This document shows, one piece after another, positions 46,895 through 55,983 of a stretch of DNA of 64,000 nt. Every line of letters starts with the position of its first letter. Positions within the stretch are counted from its first letter, which is position 1. The notes under the pieces are model-generated. The model was not told the DNA's origin. It saw nothing but the letters and a program-made list of their open reading frames with translations, and ran no database searches. The position numbers were made by a program, and so were the translations under genes. This DNA is from Mucor racemosus (Eukaryota > Mucoromycota > Mucoromycetes > Mucorales > Mucoraceae): positions 1,178,001 to 1,242,000 of the forward strand of contig JAPEHQ010000010.1 in the NCBI GenBank assembly GCA_027405735.1, read 5' to 3'.

Positions 46895-48230
46895 TTAGAT
46901 TGATTCAACTCTTTCCAACTTCTCGAAATGCTTCCTTGCTGCAGCGATGTTCACCTGAGTTGCAGCAGAGGCTTTGGATTTAAGAAAAGTTAGTAGCAGT
47001 TTTGGACAATCAATAAAGGCTATACATTACTTATATCTGTATCAGAAATGATTAGTAAAACACTTGTATTTTTTGTTAGAGAATCGAAAAAAGCTGTAAA
47101 ATTGCTTCCTTTTATTTCCATTTGTTTCGAATATCCTTCTTTTCTGTTTAGTATTAAAAAAGAGTGAGTATGTACGACAGTTTCTATAGATTCATTTCCG
47201 TCGAACCTTGTACAGAGATTAAATTGTTTTATAATACTGCTGATCTTTTCAAATCTGTGTGCGTCTGGATGATGAATGACCGCTGAATTAGCAATCACTA
47301 AAAATGTTGTCCTTTCAAATAATACAATTTCATCTGCTCCACAGATAGAGCAAAATGAATCTAAACTGGCTTGTAACTCATTAATGTTGGGTATCAAACA
47401 ATGAATAATCTTAGCCCAAGCCTACATTCAGAAAGAAAATCAATAATACTCTGTAGTTACTTTGTGAAGTGATCTTACTGCATATAAAGTTTCATCCCAT
47501 ATCGAAGTTTGAAATGCTTGTATTTGAATAGGTTCAGATCTCACTTGTAGTTCTAGTTTCTGCTTTTCAAACATCTGTGATTTTCATGAAATCTGTAAAA
47601 AAACAATTTTTTGTAAGAAAACATTCACGTGCTCACCTTTTCACGCCTATCTTCTTGAATGAGATCCATCTTGTGCATCAAACAAAATACTATGGCTTTT
47701 GGAGAATGAGTCAAAATTGATTCTAGACACGATTGATAATAATGTATATCTTTGTCAAGTTCAGCGCTGATTGCATCAAATACATATATCAGAACATGAA
47801 CATCCTTAAAGATTAAATTTCGATACGTTGTCAAATAATCATTAAATGAATCATCTTGGCTAATCAGTTTATCAATAAGGCTATACAGAGTAGCATAAAT
47901 ATTAATTTGCAACAAACCCTCCACAATCCCATAAATTTAGATGTAGATTTCCCAGAAATTGAACGTTTGTTTTATTATCCCATAAGACTGGAATGGAGAA
48001 AAAAAAGAAGGCGTTAGAGTCTTTTCATCACAACAATTCAATGCTATTTACTTGTGGGCTCGAGGTCTCTTGTCTTTTTTGCTACATTGTTATGAAAAAT
48101 GATAGATCGCATAGATGATTTTCCTGCACCGCACCTTCCCATTAAAAGTACCTATTTTTTAATTCGTCAGCGATATTGATTTACAATACACATAAATACA
48201 CACTTTTTTTGTTCTTTTCAAGAAAGGCAT
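46895..48230 (-). CDS. GTR1: Rag/Gtr GTPase, RagA/Gtr1 type
   Basis: Exons 48204-48230, 48052-48151, 47918-47987, 47637-47859, 47479-47574, 47031-47421 and 46895-46971 give 327 aa. G-domain motifs are [16 protein letters not shown] (P-loop, residues 8-23), [10 protein letters not shown] (switch II, created by splicing out a 58-nt intron with a weak gtttgt donor), VLIYVFDA and MHKMDL (the NKxD variant typical of RagA/Gtr1). The C-terminal roadblock domain runs from [20 protein letters not shown] to ARKHFEKLE. The protein forms a heterodimer with Gtr2 on the vacuole and relays amino-acid sufficiency to TORC1. The first intron has a GTGTGT donor. An upstream ATG at 48,349 could add a short exon in frame (MTPTMRRGSRGIS). 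Confidence 0.92.
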
Positions 48231-48349
48231 TTTTAAAAAAACTATAATTACAAGAGTTGAAAAATATATCAGAGGACGAAAAACATTTAAAATAGCAACT
48301 TGACATAACCTGATATTCCTCGTGATCCTCTTCTCATTGTCGGAGTCAT

Positions 48350-48961
48350 TTTTTGTGGGAGAAAGTTACAAAGCCAATTCAATCGCTTTACTGGAAAGGT
48401 GTAATCGAATTATAGAGCATTTTTATGATAAAACATGATAAAACTTTCAGGGCAATGTGTTTAATCCACAAAAAAAAAGGCTCCAAAAAGCAAATCTGTG
48501 CCTGAAAAAAAGCGGGCGGACTTTTATTCAAAGCAGCTACTGTGAAGAGTATTGCACTGTATTCCAATTTATTGAATATTAATATAAAGAAACGCGCCAA
48601 AAAAATATGCTCGTTGATGAAATAATGCATGCGCCAAGATAGTATTTTCAGTTTTACTTTACACTATCAAATATTTTCATTATCATAACAGCATGACGAA
48701 AATCAGCATGTTAAGAGCAAGCCTACACTAGTTTCAACCAATCAGATGCCCTATCAATTTTTTTATAAGGGAAATTTACTTCTAGTTTCCATTTTAAAGT
48801 CCTTGATGATGTACACCAACCTTACAATATGGAAAAGTCACTTGTTCTCCGCTGTGATTCAAATCCCTTTGGGATATTGATTTTTCCTCTTAAAATGAAA
48901 ATTCACCCCACACTTTTCATCTTTTTCCTTTGTAAAATATACTTAATTTCAATTTTCAAAT
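48350..48961. other. Divergent promoter region of GTR1 and ISA1
   Basis: The 612 bp upstream of both genes. A possible upstream GTR1 exon (48,310-48,349) borders it. A pyrimidine-rich tract (tttcatctttttcctttg, about 48,917) precedes the ISA1 start. Nothing else seen. Confidence 0.45.
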
Positions 48962-49478
48962 ATGCCGTTTGGTACTGTTGTTAAACAAGTTGCTTCGAAT
49001 TCGATAAAATCTGGAAATGCTAGCTCACGATTACGTTTAAGAAAAGCTGCATTGACTTTGGTAAGAACAAAGAAACATTTCTGATTGAAAAATCACTCTT
49101 TAACCCCTGTTATTTAGACGCCAGCAGCAGTTTCTCGATTGAAGACTTTAACCCAAGGCCCTACGCCGCAATATCTACGAGTAGGAGTAAAACAAAAAGG
49201 CTGTTCTGGTAACTCGTACGATTTGCAATTCACTGATTCAAAAGGGAAATTCGATGAAATAGTTGATCAAGATGGTTAGTAATAAATACGAATACAAGTA
49301 AAATGCTATTTATTGAACGTTTTCTTTAGGGGTAACTGTTTTGGTAGATTCAAAGGCTTTAATCACAGTTTTAGGAAGTGAGATGGATTTTGTTCAAGAT
49401 AAATTGTCAGAGCATTTTGTATTTAATAACCCTAATGCAAAAGGGACTTGTGGTTGTGGGGAATCTTTTGCTGTTTAA
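48962..49478 (+). CDS. ISA1: Mitochondrial iron-sulfur cluster assembly protein (A-type)
   Basis: Exons 48962-49060, 49118-49274 and 49330-49478 give 134 aa. The N-terminal 30 residues are rich in Arg, Ser and Lys without acidic residues (RLRLRKAALTLTP), a plausible mitochondrial presequence. The A-type scaffold follows: LRVGVKQKGCSGNSYDLQF with C62, then SEMDFVQDKLSEHFVFNNPN and the C-terminal GTCGCGESF with C126 and C128, the three conserved cysteines. With Isa2 and Iba57 it matures 4Fe-4S proteins such as aconitase and lipoate synthase. It is the last conserved gene before a 13-kb gene-free, LINE-rich interval. Confidence 0.9.
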
Positions 49479-51205
49479 AATATCATCACAATTAGAAAAC
49501 TTTATTACATTACACTGCTTTGCAATACCACATCTAGAAACTGTAAATACATTCAACTATCTTTCTTTATATCTTAATTTTTTTAAACATGATACTATTT
49601 TTCAGTTATTTCTTTAATGATGAATAAAAGAGCGTCTTTATCTATCAAAGAAGATGCGAGGGAATTATCAAGGAATTACTAATCACTTGCGAAGCATTGA
49701 CCGCATTGTAATGATGGTTTTAAAAAAAGGGTCAGACAAGAAATTGATATTGGGGGGTTTTTTTTATTTTCTTTATTTTTATTTTTTTGGCTGCGCAAAA
49801 ACCTTTCATTGTTATGCAAGCATTTTCATATTTTTGCCTTGTACTAAAAGCCGTGGCAAGAAAAAAAAGGGAGGAGATGAGACAATTAAATCTACGAACG
49901 ATTATGAAAACCATTACCTGTAGGAATTCTACCAACAATATACTAATCATGAACCACAGTTTAATCTAACGAAGTTTTGTTGCATGATGGAACTTCTGTC
50001 CTAATGTATTTTCTCGTCTGTCGTCTGCTTTCAGCAGCATTAAATATAACCAATGTATACAGCAATACGATTGTGTATACTCCCCAACCTTAATACGTTT
50101 TTAAACGATCACTCTATTGTTAAAGGCCGGAATGCTTATATATTCTACGCTAAAGACGCATTTTTTGCCTAGTATTGGAAGACAGTTTTATAAAATGACT
50201 TTTTTCATAGCTATGAACTATTTCGGCTAGACATTACAGTCTTGAGAAGTTTACAAAAAACTAATTCCAATTATTATTTTTGTTCTTATGCAAGGATATA
50301 AAGAATAATCTCTACAAGTTAATATATTATGAACTTCTATATAAGAAAAAGGTATTTACGAAAGATTCTCTTTCAGACGGGGCGCTATTTAACAAAATAA
50401 AGCTTCGCTCAACTCAATACTACATGTTTGATAGATAACCCTTGTATTGCAAATTGCAAGTAACTGGTAATCATTGGATACGAGTCTTTCAATATATTTC
50501 TATAACAGGACTTTCAAACTAAATTATCACAACGAAAACGTAAATATTTATGTTATTACACTCTTCAGCATGCTGCAACAAATATACGACTCCAGTGAAA
50601 TTTTGATCTAGTCACGAAGAATCTCACTTTTGGAGTGGCATTTGGGGTTTTGATGATATTATAAAATTAGAGTACTTTCACGAGAAATAACAAAATATAC
50701 AAGATGCCTTAGATAAGTGTAATGTATTGAGATTATATAAGTTAGAGGACTATTGGTTATTGAATAATTTACTTTTTACTCTTACAAATTAAAAATGGGG
50801 GAAACACGCCATAATATAATGAATTTAGGATTATGAATATTCATAAGGATAGCAACTAATAACAATTTATGACGGGGTGAGAATATATGGTAAATTGTAT
50901 AGCCAAGAGACAATTAATACAAAGGACATATATACCAATGGAATAATACGTTATAAAGGATGTAAATATCATCCTAAATGGTACAGTCATTAGATATAGT
51001 ATCTATTCTTGTTTACTTGCATTATTCTATACTTGAAGTCGTTACAGTAAGATATATTTTTCATCAGAGCCATTCTAAAGAAATTATTTGATCATCAACT
51101 TCAAATTTAGCTCTAAGCCTTTTTTAATGTAATCAAGTTCGTCCAAATAATATAACGAATAATTAAAGCAAAACTACATAAAAAATAGAGAGGGAATTCG
51201 ATTTC
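49479..51205. other. AT-rich gene-free DNA left of the LINE cluster
   Basis: The 1.7 kb have no ORF with family character and no repeat I could match elsewhere in the window. The start contains the ISA1 terminator (aataaaaga near 49,622). It forms the left part of the gene-free interval that ends at 62.8 kb. Confidence 0.5.
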
Positions 51206-51250
51206 CTTTTCTTTTCTTTTTTGTATGTAAATTTGATCTTTTATTACAAT
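51206..51250 (-). mobile_element. LINE family-B 3' tail fragment
   Basis: A T-rich run followed by gtatgtaaatttgatctttt is the reverse complement of the family-B 3' end at 62,412-62,465 (aaaagacaaatttacatac plus poly-A). Only the tail is present, so it is a dead 5'-truncated copy. No target-site duplication found. Confidence 0.65.
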
Positions 51251-51464
51251 AAAATTAATAAAAAGAATAGGGATTACTCTAGTAAATGAGCTTCAGATGG
51301 AATCCTACCTCCATATTTAGCGTTCCAAGAAGAAACCATAAAAAATTGTCAAATCTAAAAAACTTTAACACCATAGGAGGGAACCATCGTTCTTCATCAA
51401 TGGTAAATCACCAATGGTACTTCCACAAAGTATTAATAACACTACCCATAAGTTCCAATGCTAA

Positions 51465-51592
51465 TTTTTTTTTTGTATTAAAAGTGTAACTTTATTAGCT
51501 TTCGTAAAATATTATTCTATATTCAGAGGAAGGGACAAGCTATCAACTTGAATTCCTGCCGAAGGAAAAAGAGAAGAAAACAGTAAATCATG
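51465..51592 (-). mobile_element. LINE family-A truncated 3' end
   Basis: T10, then gtattaaaagtgtaacttta, is the reverse complement of the family-A tail (taaagatacactttaatac plus poly-A at 60,075-60,114). Further on, aattcctgccgaaggaaaaa matches the end of ORF2. It appears to continue at about 51,860-51,930 (accatgatatccatgttgaa) after interruption by two later insertions. Confidence 0.7.
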
Positions 51593-51593
51593 A

Positions 51594-51634
51594 TTTTTTT
51601 TTTGTATGTAAATTTTGTCTTTATTAATATAAAT
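51594..51634 (-). mobile_element. LINE family-B 3' tail fragment
   Basis: T10, then gtatgtaaattttgtcttta, is a short family-B tail in minus orientation inserted into a family-A fragment. The flanks aaatcatga (left) and aaaccatga (right, about 51,870) may be a diverged duplication spanning this and the neighbouring insertion. Confidence 0.6.
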
Positions 51635-51639
51635 GTCTT

Positions 51640-51757
51640 CTCATCTCTTTTTTCTTCTGCAGGTGCTCAAGTTGACACCTTGACCCTGCCTATAATTGAT
51701 ACATAATCCCCCCTTAACAGTTAATAAAAGATACACTTTAATATAAAAAAAAAATAT
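51640..51757 (+). mobile_element. LINE family-A 3' end, plus orientation
   Basis: Reads ctgcaggtgctcaagttgac through taaaagatacactttaatat and an A-tract, matching the last part of ORF2 and the 3' UTR of the element ending at 60,114. It is the one clear plus-oriented fragment in this left-hand cluster. Confidence 0.65.
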
Positions 51758-51939
51758 ATTAATATAAATGTATAATACAGCGCAAATATTATTCTATTAA
51801 TGGAGTGGTAGACGGCTTGTGAGTCCCATCTATAGCTACCCAAACAGGAATAAGATGACGTTAGTCCAGTTAGTAAACCATGATATCCATGTTGAAAACG
51901 ATGATATCCAAGTCATGAAGACGACTGCAAATCTGATCC

Positions 51940-52104
51940 TTTTCTTTTTTTTTTTGTATTAATGTGTATCTTTTATTAGCTGTTATGGGGGAATTATGTA
52001 TCAATTATAGGCAGGGTCAAGATGTCAACTTGAGTACCTGCAGAAAACCATGGTCTTGTTTGACCATGTTGAAAATTGCAGAAGCAATCCAAGGCTCAAC
52101 GAAG
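51940..52104 (-). mobile_element. LINE family-A truncated 3' end
   Basis: T-tract, then gtattaatgtgtatctttta, continuing with caacttgagtacctgcagaa and gaccatgttgaaaattgcag. This is the reverse complement of the last 180 or so bases of the family-A element. Its distal end was the target for the family-B tail at 52,122. Confidence 0.7.
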
Positions 52105-52174
52105 ACCACGTATGGGACCCTTTTTTTTTTTTTTTGTATGTAAATTTGCCTTTTATTACCACGTATGGGACCCT
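52105..52174 (-). mobile_element. 36-nt LINE family-B tail with 17-bp target-site duplication
   Basis: The 17-bp direct repeat accacgtatgggaccct occurs at 52,105-52,121 and 52,158-52,174. It flanks only 36 nt: T14, then gtatgtaaatttgcctttta and tt. That is the family-B 3' terminus plus poly-A in minus orientation. The perfect duplication shows that this tiny fragment is a true target-primed insertion product and fixes the 3' end of family B. Confidence 0.85.
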
Positions 52175-52341
52175 GTCAATGTCTTTTTTTTTTTTTTTTT
52201 GTATTAAAGTGTATCTTTATTAGCTTCTAAATGAGGATTAATTATATGTATCAAACAGGGCCAAGTTGCTAGCAACTTGAGCACCTGCCGAAGGAAAAAG
52301 AGAGAAAAAAAGTAAACCATGATCCGGACCCTGTCAATGTC
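52168..52341 (-). mobile_element. 142-nt LINE family-A insertion with 16-bp target-site duplication
   Basis: The 16-bp repeat ggaccctgtcaatgtc lies at 52,168-52,183 and 52,326-52,341. Between them are a T18 run, then gtattaaagtgtatctttat and the family-A 3' UTR up to gtaaaccatgatc. The left duplication overlaps the right duplication of the previous element, so the two insertions happened one after the other at nearly the same site. Confidence 0.85.
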
Positions 52342-52355
52342 AAAACCGTCCAATA

Positions 52356-52396
52356 TTTTTTTTTTCTTTTTGCATCAAAGTGCACCTTCAGTTGCC
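52356..52396 (-). mobile_element. Degenerate LINE family-A tail
   Basis: A T-rich run, then gcatcaaagtgcaccttcag, resembles the family-A tail (gtattaaagtgtatctttat) with several C/T transitions. It lies directly beside the AT-rich core. Confidence 0.5.
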
Positions 52397-52412
52397 AAAA
52401 GTCGACTTTAAG

Positions 52413-53204
52413 AAACCTATGCGAAATCAAACCTATGCGAAACCATGAGCCAAACCTCTACGAAAATATGCGTCAAACCTTAACCAAAATAATTATGCGT
52501 TACAAAGCAACATCAAACAAAAATTTATACTTACAAAATTATTTACTAAAAAAATATAAAAAGTAACCATGTTGCTACAATTGTTTAAAATTATTTTAAA
52601 TTAAAAATAAAAATAATTTAAAATACAATGGATTAATAATTATATTACAAAATAGTTTAATTTATTTATTAAATTTTTTAAAAAAATTTTAAATTATAAA
52701 TTATTATAAAATTAAACAAAATAACAAACAAAAAATAAAAAAAATAATAATATAAAAAAAAATTATAAAATAATTTACAAAATTTAACAAATTAATTGTT
52801 ATAAAATTAAAATAAATGTAATTTTTACGTAAAACTTTAAATACTTTTTGTTGTGATTTATATAACTTTAAATGTTATTATCTATTTTACACATAGAGCA
52901 AAAGTTAAATAAATTTATTAGCTATATATACTAAGTAGTTAATATTTGACAAATTTTTTAAATTTTTAATTAATAAATATTAATTTTAAATAATAATAAG
53001 TTTGAAATTTTTTGTTATAATTAAAATTATTGTAAAGCTAATACATTATAAAATTGTTAAATAATACGTTAACTTAAACCTATTTTTTGTGCAATATTAT
53101 TAAAATACAATTTTATACATAAATTGGCATAGATTTCATGTAACGCATATTTTATGTGACATAGGTTTATGTGACGCATATTTTATTTGTGGCATAGGTT
53201 TTGG
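52413..53204. other. 89% AT core with inverted flanking motifs (centromere or MITE-like candidate)
   Basis: By hand count 52,501-53,100 has 68 G+C in 600 bases, about 11%. The left flank (52,413-52,504) carries aaacctatgcga twice, then atatgcgtcaaacc and ttatgcgttac. The right flank (53,140-53,204) carries the same motifs inverted: gtaacgcata, gtgacataggttt, gtgacgcata, ggcataggtttt. No ORF exists inside. Truncated LINEs on the left mostly point left; large LINEs on the right point right. Size (0.8 kb), AT content and divergent L1-like neighbours fit the kinetochore-binding cores reported for Mucor centromeres. A non-autonomous DNA transposon with composite terminal inverted repeats is the main alternative. 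Confidence 0.5.
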
Positions 53205-53304
53205 TTTATTCTAATACCCTTTACAGAGATAATCTTTGGATGTTGTAGTATAGGTCGATGGAGGTTCTTCTTGTGTAGCGTACGAATTTCCATTAAATGA
53301 TCTT

Positions 53305-53353
53305 ATGTTATGGATATTGCTTTTTTTTTTGTATTAAATGTTATGGATATTGC
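53305..53353 (-). mobile_element. 17-nt LINE tail with 16-bp target-site duplication
   Basis: The 16-bp repeat atgttatggatattgc occurs at 53,305-53,320 and 53,338-53,353. Between them lie only T10 and gtattaa, the last 7 nt and poly-A of a family-A LINE in minus orientation. It is the shortest credible retroposition product in the window. Confidence 0.85.
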
Positions 53354-53358
53354 GTCAC

Positions 53359-53427
53359 GCATAATTTGTATGTAGAAGCTAATAAAGATACACTTTAATA
53401 CAAAAAAAAAAAGCATAATTTGTATGT
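53359..53427 (+). mobile_element. 39-nt LINE tail with 15-bp target-site duplication
   Basis: The 15-bp repeat gcataatttgtatgt is present at 53,359-53,373 and 53,413-53,427. It encloses agaagctaataaagatacac, tttaatac and an A11 run, the exact family-A 3' end in plus orientation. Confidence 0.88.
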
Positions 53428-53505
53428 TGGTGTTGTGTAACGCATAAATATTTGGCATTGGTGGCGAAAAGTTATCTGAACCCAAGTCTGAGCAAAGTTT
53501 GAGGC

Positions 53506-54251
53506 AGGCTCTTTCGCGTCAACAAGAGGCTCTTTCGCGTCAACAAGAGGCTCTTTCGCGTATCCATCACTTTTAAGTTTTGGCATACGCCATCTTAGAA
53601 CAACGATATCTCGACAACTAGAATACATCCATCTCAGCTCCACAACATACTGTAATTTCAGCTCGATATCTTGTAATCTACTAACTATTTTAATCTTTGC
53701 AACTTTTTTACACTCGTCAAAAGTTACACTCTACATTACTGTTACACTATAATGGCTTAGAATCCTAAGGATACTTGGGCCGTTATGGCTTCTCGCTCAA
53801 TGAAATTTGTTTAACCTAGCAAAAGACATTTGGAGAACAAGGCGGGCATCCCCTTGGTCGGCTCGGTTTTATTTGAAGATGATGATTTTAAGGGTCAACT
53901 TTTAGCTAGTAAAGCGATGGCAATCATTCAGCAATCACTTTCTTCTGGTTCTGTTCTGTTTTCTTTTCAGAAAACTTTGTTTGGTGATCGGGTTGATGCG
54001 TACAAGCTGATCCAGGAACGAATTTCGCCCAAAGTGGAATTTCGACCCCTCAGTTTGTATGACGCGCGTGATGATGGTTCTCTACTAATTGAGGCCAATA
54101 AGTTCACTGAAGGGGTCACTGTACAAGGTGTAATGTACAAGGCCTCTTCATCTAGGGAGAGTGCTGAGTTTGGTGATCTAAAGCACGTTCAATTCACTAT
54201 CTTAAGAATGACAGAAATGTCAACTTTTCTGCATGACTTAATGGAGTCTTT
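53506..54251 (+). mobile_element. Outer LINE (family B), 5' part, split by a later LINE
   Basis: Begins with tandem copies of aggctctttcgcgtcaacaa (starts at about 53,507, 53,528 and 53,549), which is also how the inner element starts. A 5' UTR follows to about 53,750, then ORF1. The element is interrupted at 54,251 and resumes at 60,130 after the duplicated 15 bp cttaatggagtcttt. Its 3' end is the family-B tail at 62,465. No target-site duplication for the outer element itself is visible between its left flank and the sequence after 62,465. Confidence 0.85.
53751..54251 (+). pseudogene. Outer LINE ORF1, N-terminal part, broken
   Basis: The start ATG at 53,751 is followed at once by a stop (atggcttag) and there is a second stop near 53,813. 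Afterwards the frame stays open (GIPLVGSVLFEDDDFKGQLL, SGSVLFSFQKTLFGDRVDAY) and parallels inner ORF1 (YPLVSSIMYEDEDLKSQIVA, SGSVLFSFRKGIFGDRVDAY). The gene is cut in mid-codon by the inner LINE; its continuation, FSYYGRALQVKKF, starts at 60,128. Confidence 0.85.
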
Positions 54252-54492
54252 AGGCTCTTTCGCGTATTCATCACTTGTTGAAAAATACGCCAACTTTGAA
54301 CGACGATATCTCGACAACTAGGATACATTCAATTCGCATCCAAGTATATTTAGATTCATCCATCGCAGCTGAACAACATATATCAATTTTAGATCTAAAT
54401 CCTTTATTTTCAACAATTCTAATTTTTGACACATCTCATAGCCAAGAATTCTATTTACTAAATACACTACACGCTACAGACACTATACTTCA

Positions 54493-55983
54493 ATGGCTCC
54501 AATGGAATCAACTTGGGCAGAATTGGCTGCTCGAGGCGCTGGATTAAAATATTACCAGCCTATCAAGAGACGTTCTGCGGATGCTCCCGCTTCTGCTTAC
54601 CCCTTAGTGAGCTCTATTATGTACGAAGATGAGGACTTGAAGAGTCAAATCGTGGCAAGTAAGGCCATGGCTATAGTGCAGCAGGCACTTACTTCAGGTT
54701 CTGTTTTGTTTTCTTTCCGTAAAGGAATCTTTGGTGATCGTGTTGATGCCTACAAGGCCATTCAAGCCCAGGTGTCCCCCAAGGTGGAATTTCGACCTTT
54801 GAGCGATTATGATGACAAGAATGATGGTTCTTTGTTGCTGGAGGCCAAGTTTGAGGAGGCAACGGCTGCAAACAAGGCTATGAATGAGGGTGTCAACATA
54901 GGTGGCATCGTGTACAAGGCGGTCTTTGCCCATGAGAGTAAGGAGTTCGGTGAACTGAAACATGTTCAATTCACTCTGATGCGCATTATCAAGGAACCAA
55001 CTTTCTTGAGGGACTTGATGGTTTCTTTGTCATATTATGGAAGAGTACTGCAGGTGAAGCAGTTTACTCGTGGTGGCTTCTTTGAGGGCAAGTTTTCGGT
55101 CATGTTGGATACTTCGGAGACTGATCAGGTAGAGGGTGAGATGCAGGAGGCTAAACCTCTGGATAGGATGCTCTATCTCAGCGAGTTTGATTGCTTTGTG
55201 GCAGCGACTTACAAGGGTGCTCCTCCTGTATGTCATTTCTGCAAGCATAGTGGTCATATTCGCGCCAAATGTCCTGAGTTGGCTAAGCGTAGATGCTTCA
55301 GGTGTGGGCAACAGGGTCATATGCTGCGTTTCTGTCCTGAGGCGGGTAAGCAGGCAGAATATGCAAAGAGGCAGAAGGTGGATACTCCCCAAGATGGTGC
55401 TTCTGAGGAGGTGGAAAAGGCTCGTGAGGCTGTGGCTCAAGTGTTAGACTTGATTACTAACGAAAAACTGGGAGAGAGTAAGATTGCTGATGAGTCCGTA
55501 GAAGATGAGGACACCGGGTTGGGTATGGAGGAAGATAATTATGAGGGGGAACATTCCGATAATGGATCGGTTGTTGGGGAAGACATGGATCTTCACAGTG
55601 ACGACAATAGTGATCAGGTAACAATGGAGGAGGTTAAAGATCTTGTCGAGGAAGACACAGTGGTGCTACCAGGTAAGGGATCAGCATATTCTAAGTATGC
55701 TTCTGCTGCCGTAGCAATGAATATGAATGTGGATTCACCTCAGGAAATGTTAACCTTAACTACGCTCCGTCAAAACACGGAGAGGAAGAGGGCTGCTTTT
55801 GATGCCAAGCTCCAACAAGGCTCCAAGGCAACTGCTTATAATGGTAATGTCAAGACCGGTCATACTGCTGCTAACGGTGGTGTCTCGGGTGCTAAGAGCA
55901 AGAAGGCTGGTACTTCTGGTGGTGGTAAAGCTGCTGGCAATTTGCCTACCAAGACAAAACATAACGCCCCTAGGGCTCAATGA
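54493..55983 (+). CDS. LINE ORF1 protein (gag-like, two CCHC zinc knuckles)
   Basis: 496 aa, intact. The N-terminal 200 residues (AELAARGAGLKYYQPI, YPLVSSIMYEDEDL) form a conserved domain that the older copy shares. Two zinc knuckles follow near residues 245-285: CHFCKHSGHIRAKC and CFRCGQQGHMLRFC, both CX2CX4HX4C. After them come an acidic region (DEDTGLGMEEDNYEGEHSDN) and a basic Gly/Lys-rich C terminus (GAKSKKAGTSGGGKAAGN). Such proteins coat the LINE RNA and act as nucleic-acid chaperones. The stop codon overlaps the ORF2 start in ATGA, which suggests coupled termination and re-initiation on one mRNA. Confidence 0.92.
   Translation: MAPMESTWAELAARGAGLKYYQPIKRRSADAPASAYPLVSSIMYEDEDLKSQIVASKAMAIVQQALTSGSVLFSFRKGIFGDRVDAYKAIQAQVSPKVEFRPLSDYDDKNDGSLLLEAKFEEATAANKAMNEGVNIGGIVYKAVFAHESKEFGELKHVQFTLMRIIKEPTFLRDLMVSLSYYGRVLQVKQFTRGGFFEGKFSVMLDTSETDQVEGEMQEAKPLDRMLYLSEFDCFVAATYKGAPPVCHFCKHSGHIRAKCPELAKRRCFRCGQQGHMLRFCPEAGKQAEYAKRQKVDTPQDGASEEVEKAREAVAQVLDLITNEKLGESKIADESVEDEDTGLGMEEDNYEGEHSDNGSVVGEDMDLHSDDNSDQVTMEEVKDLVEEDTVVLPGKGSAYSKYASAAVAMNMNVDSPQEMLTLTTLRQNTERKRAAFDAKLQQGSKATAYNGNVKTGHTAANGGVSGAKSKKAGTSGGGKAAGNLPTKTKHNAPRAQ

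Noticed and set aside
53500..53565. CRISPR-like short tandem repeats
   Set aside because: The 21-nt units are directly adjacent without spacers and coincide with LINE 5' monomers; CRISPR arrays do not occur in fungal nuclear genomes.
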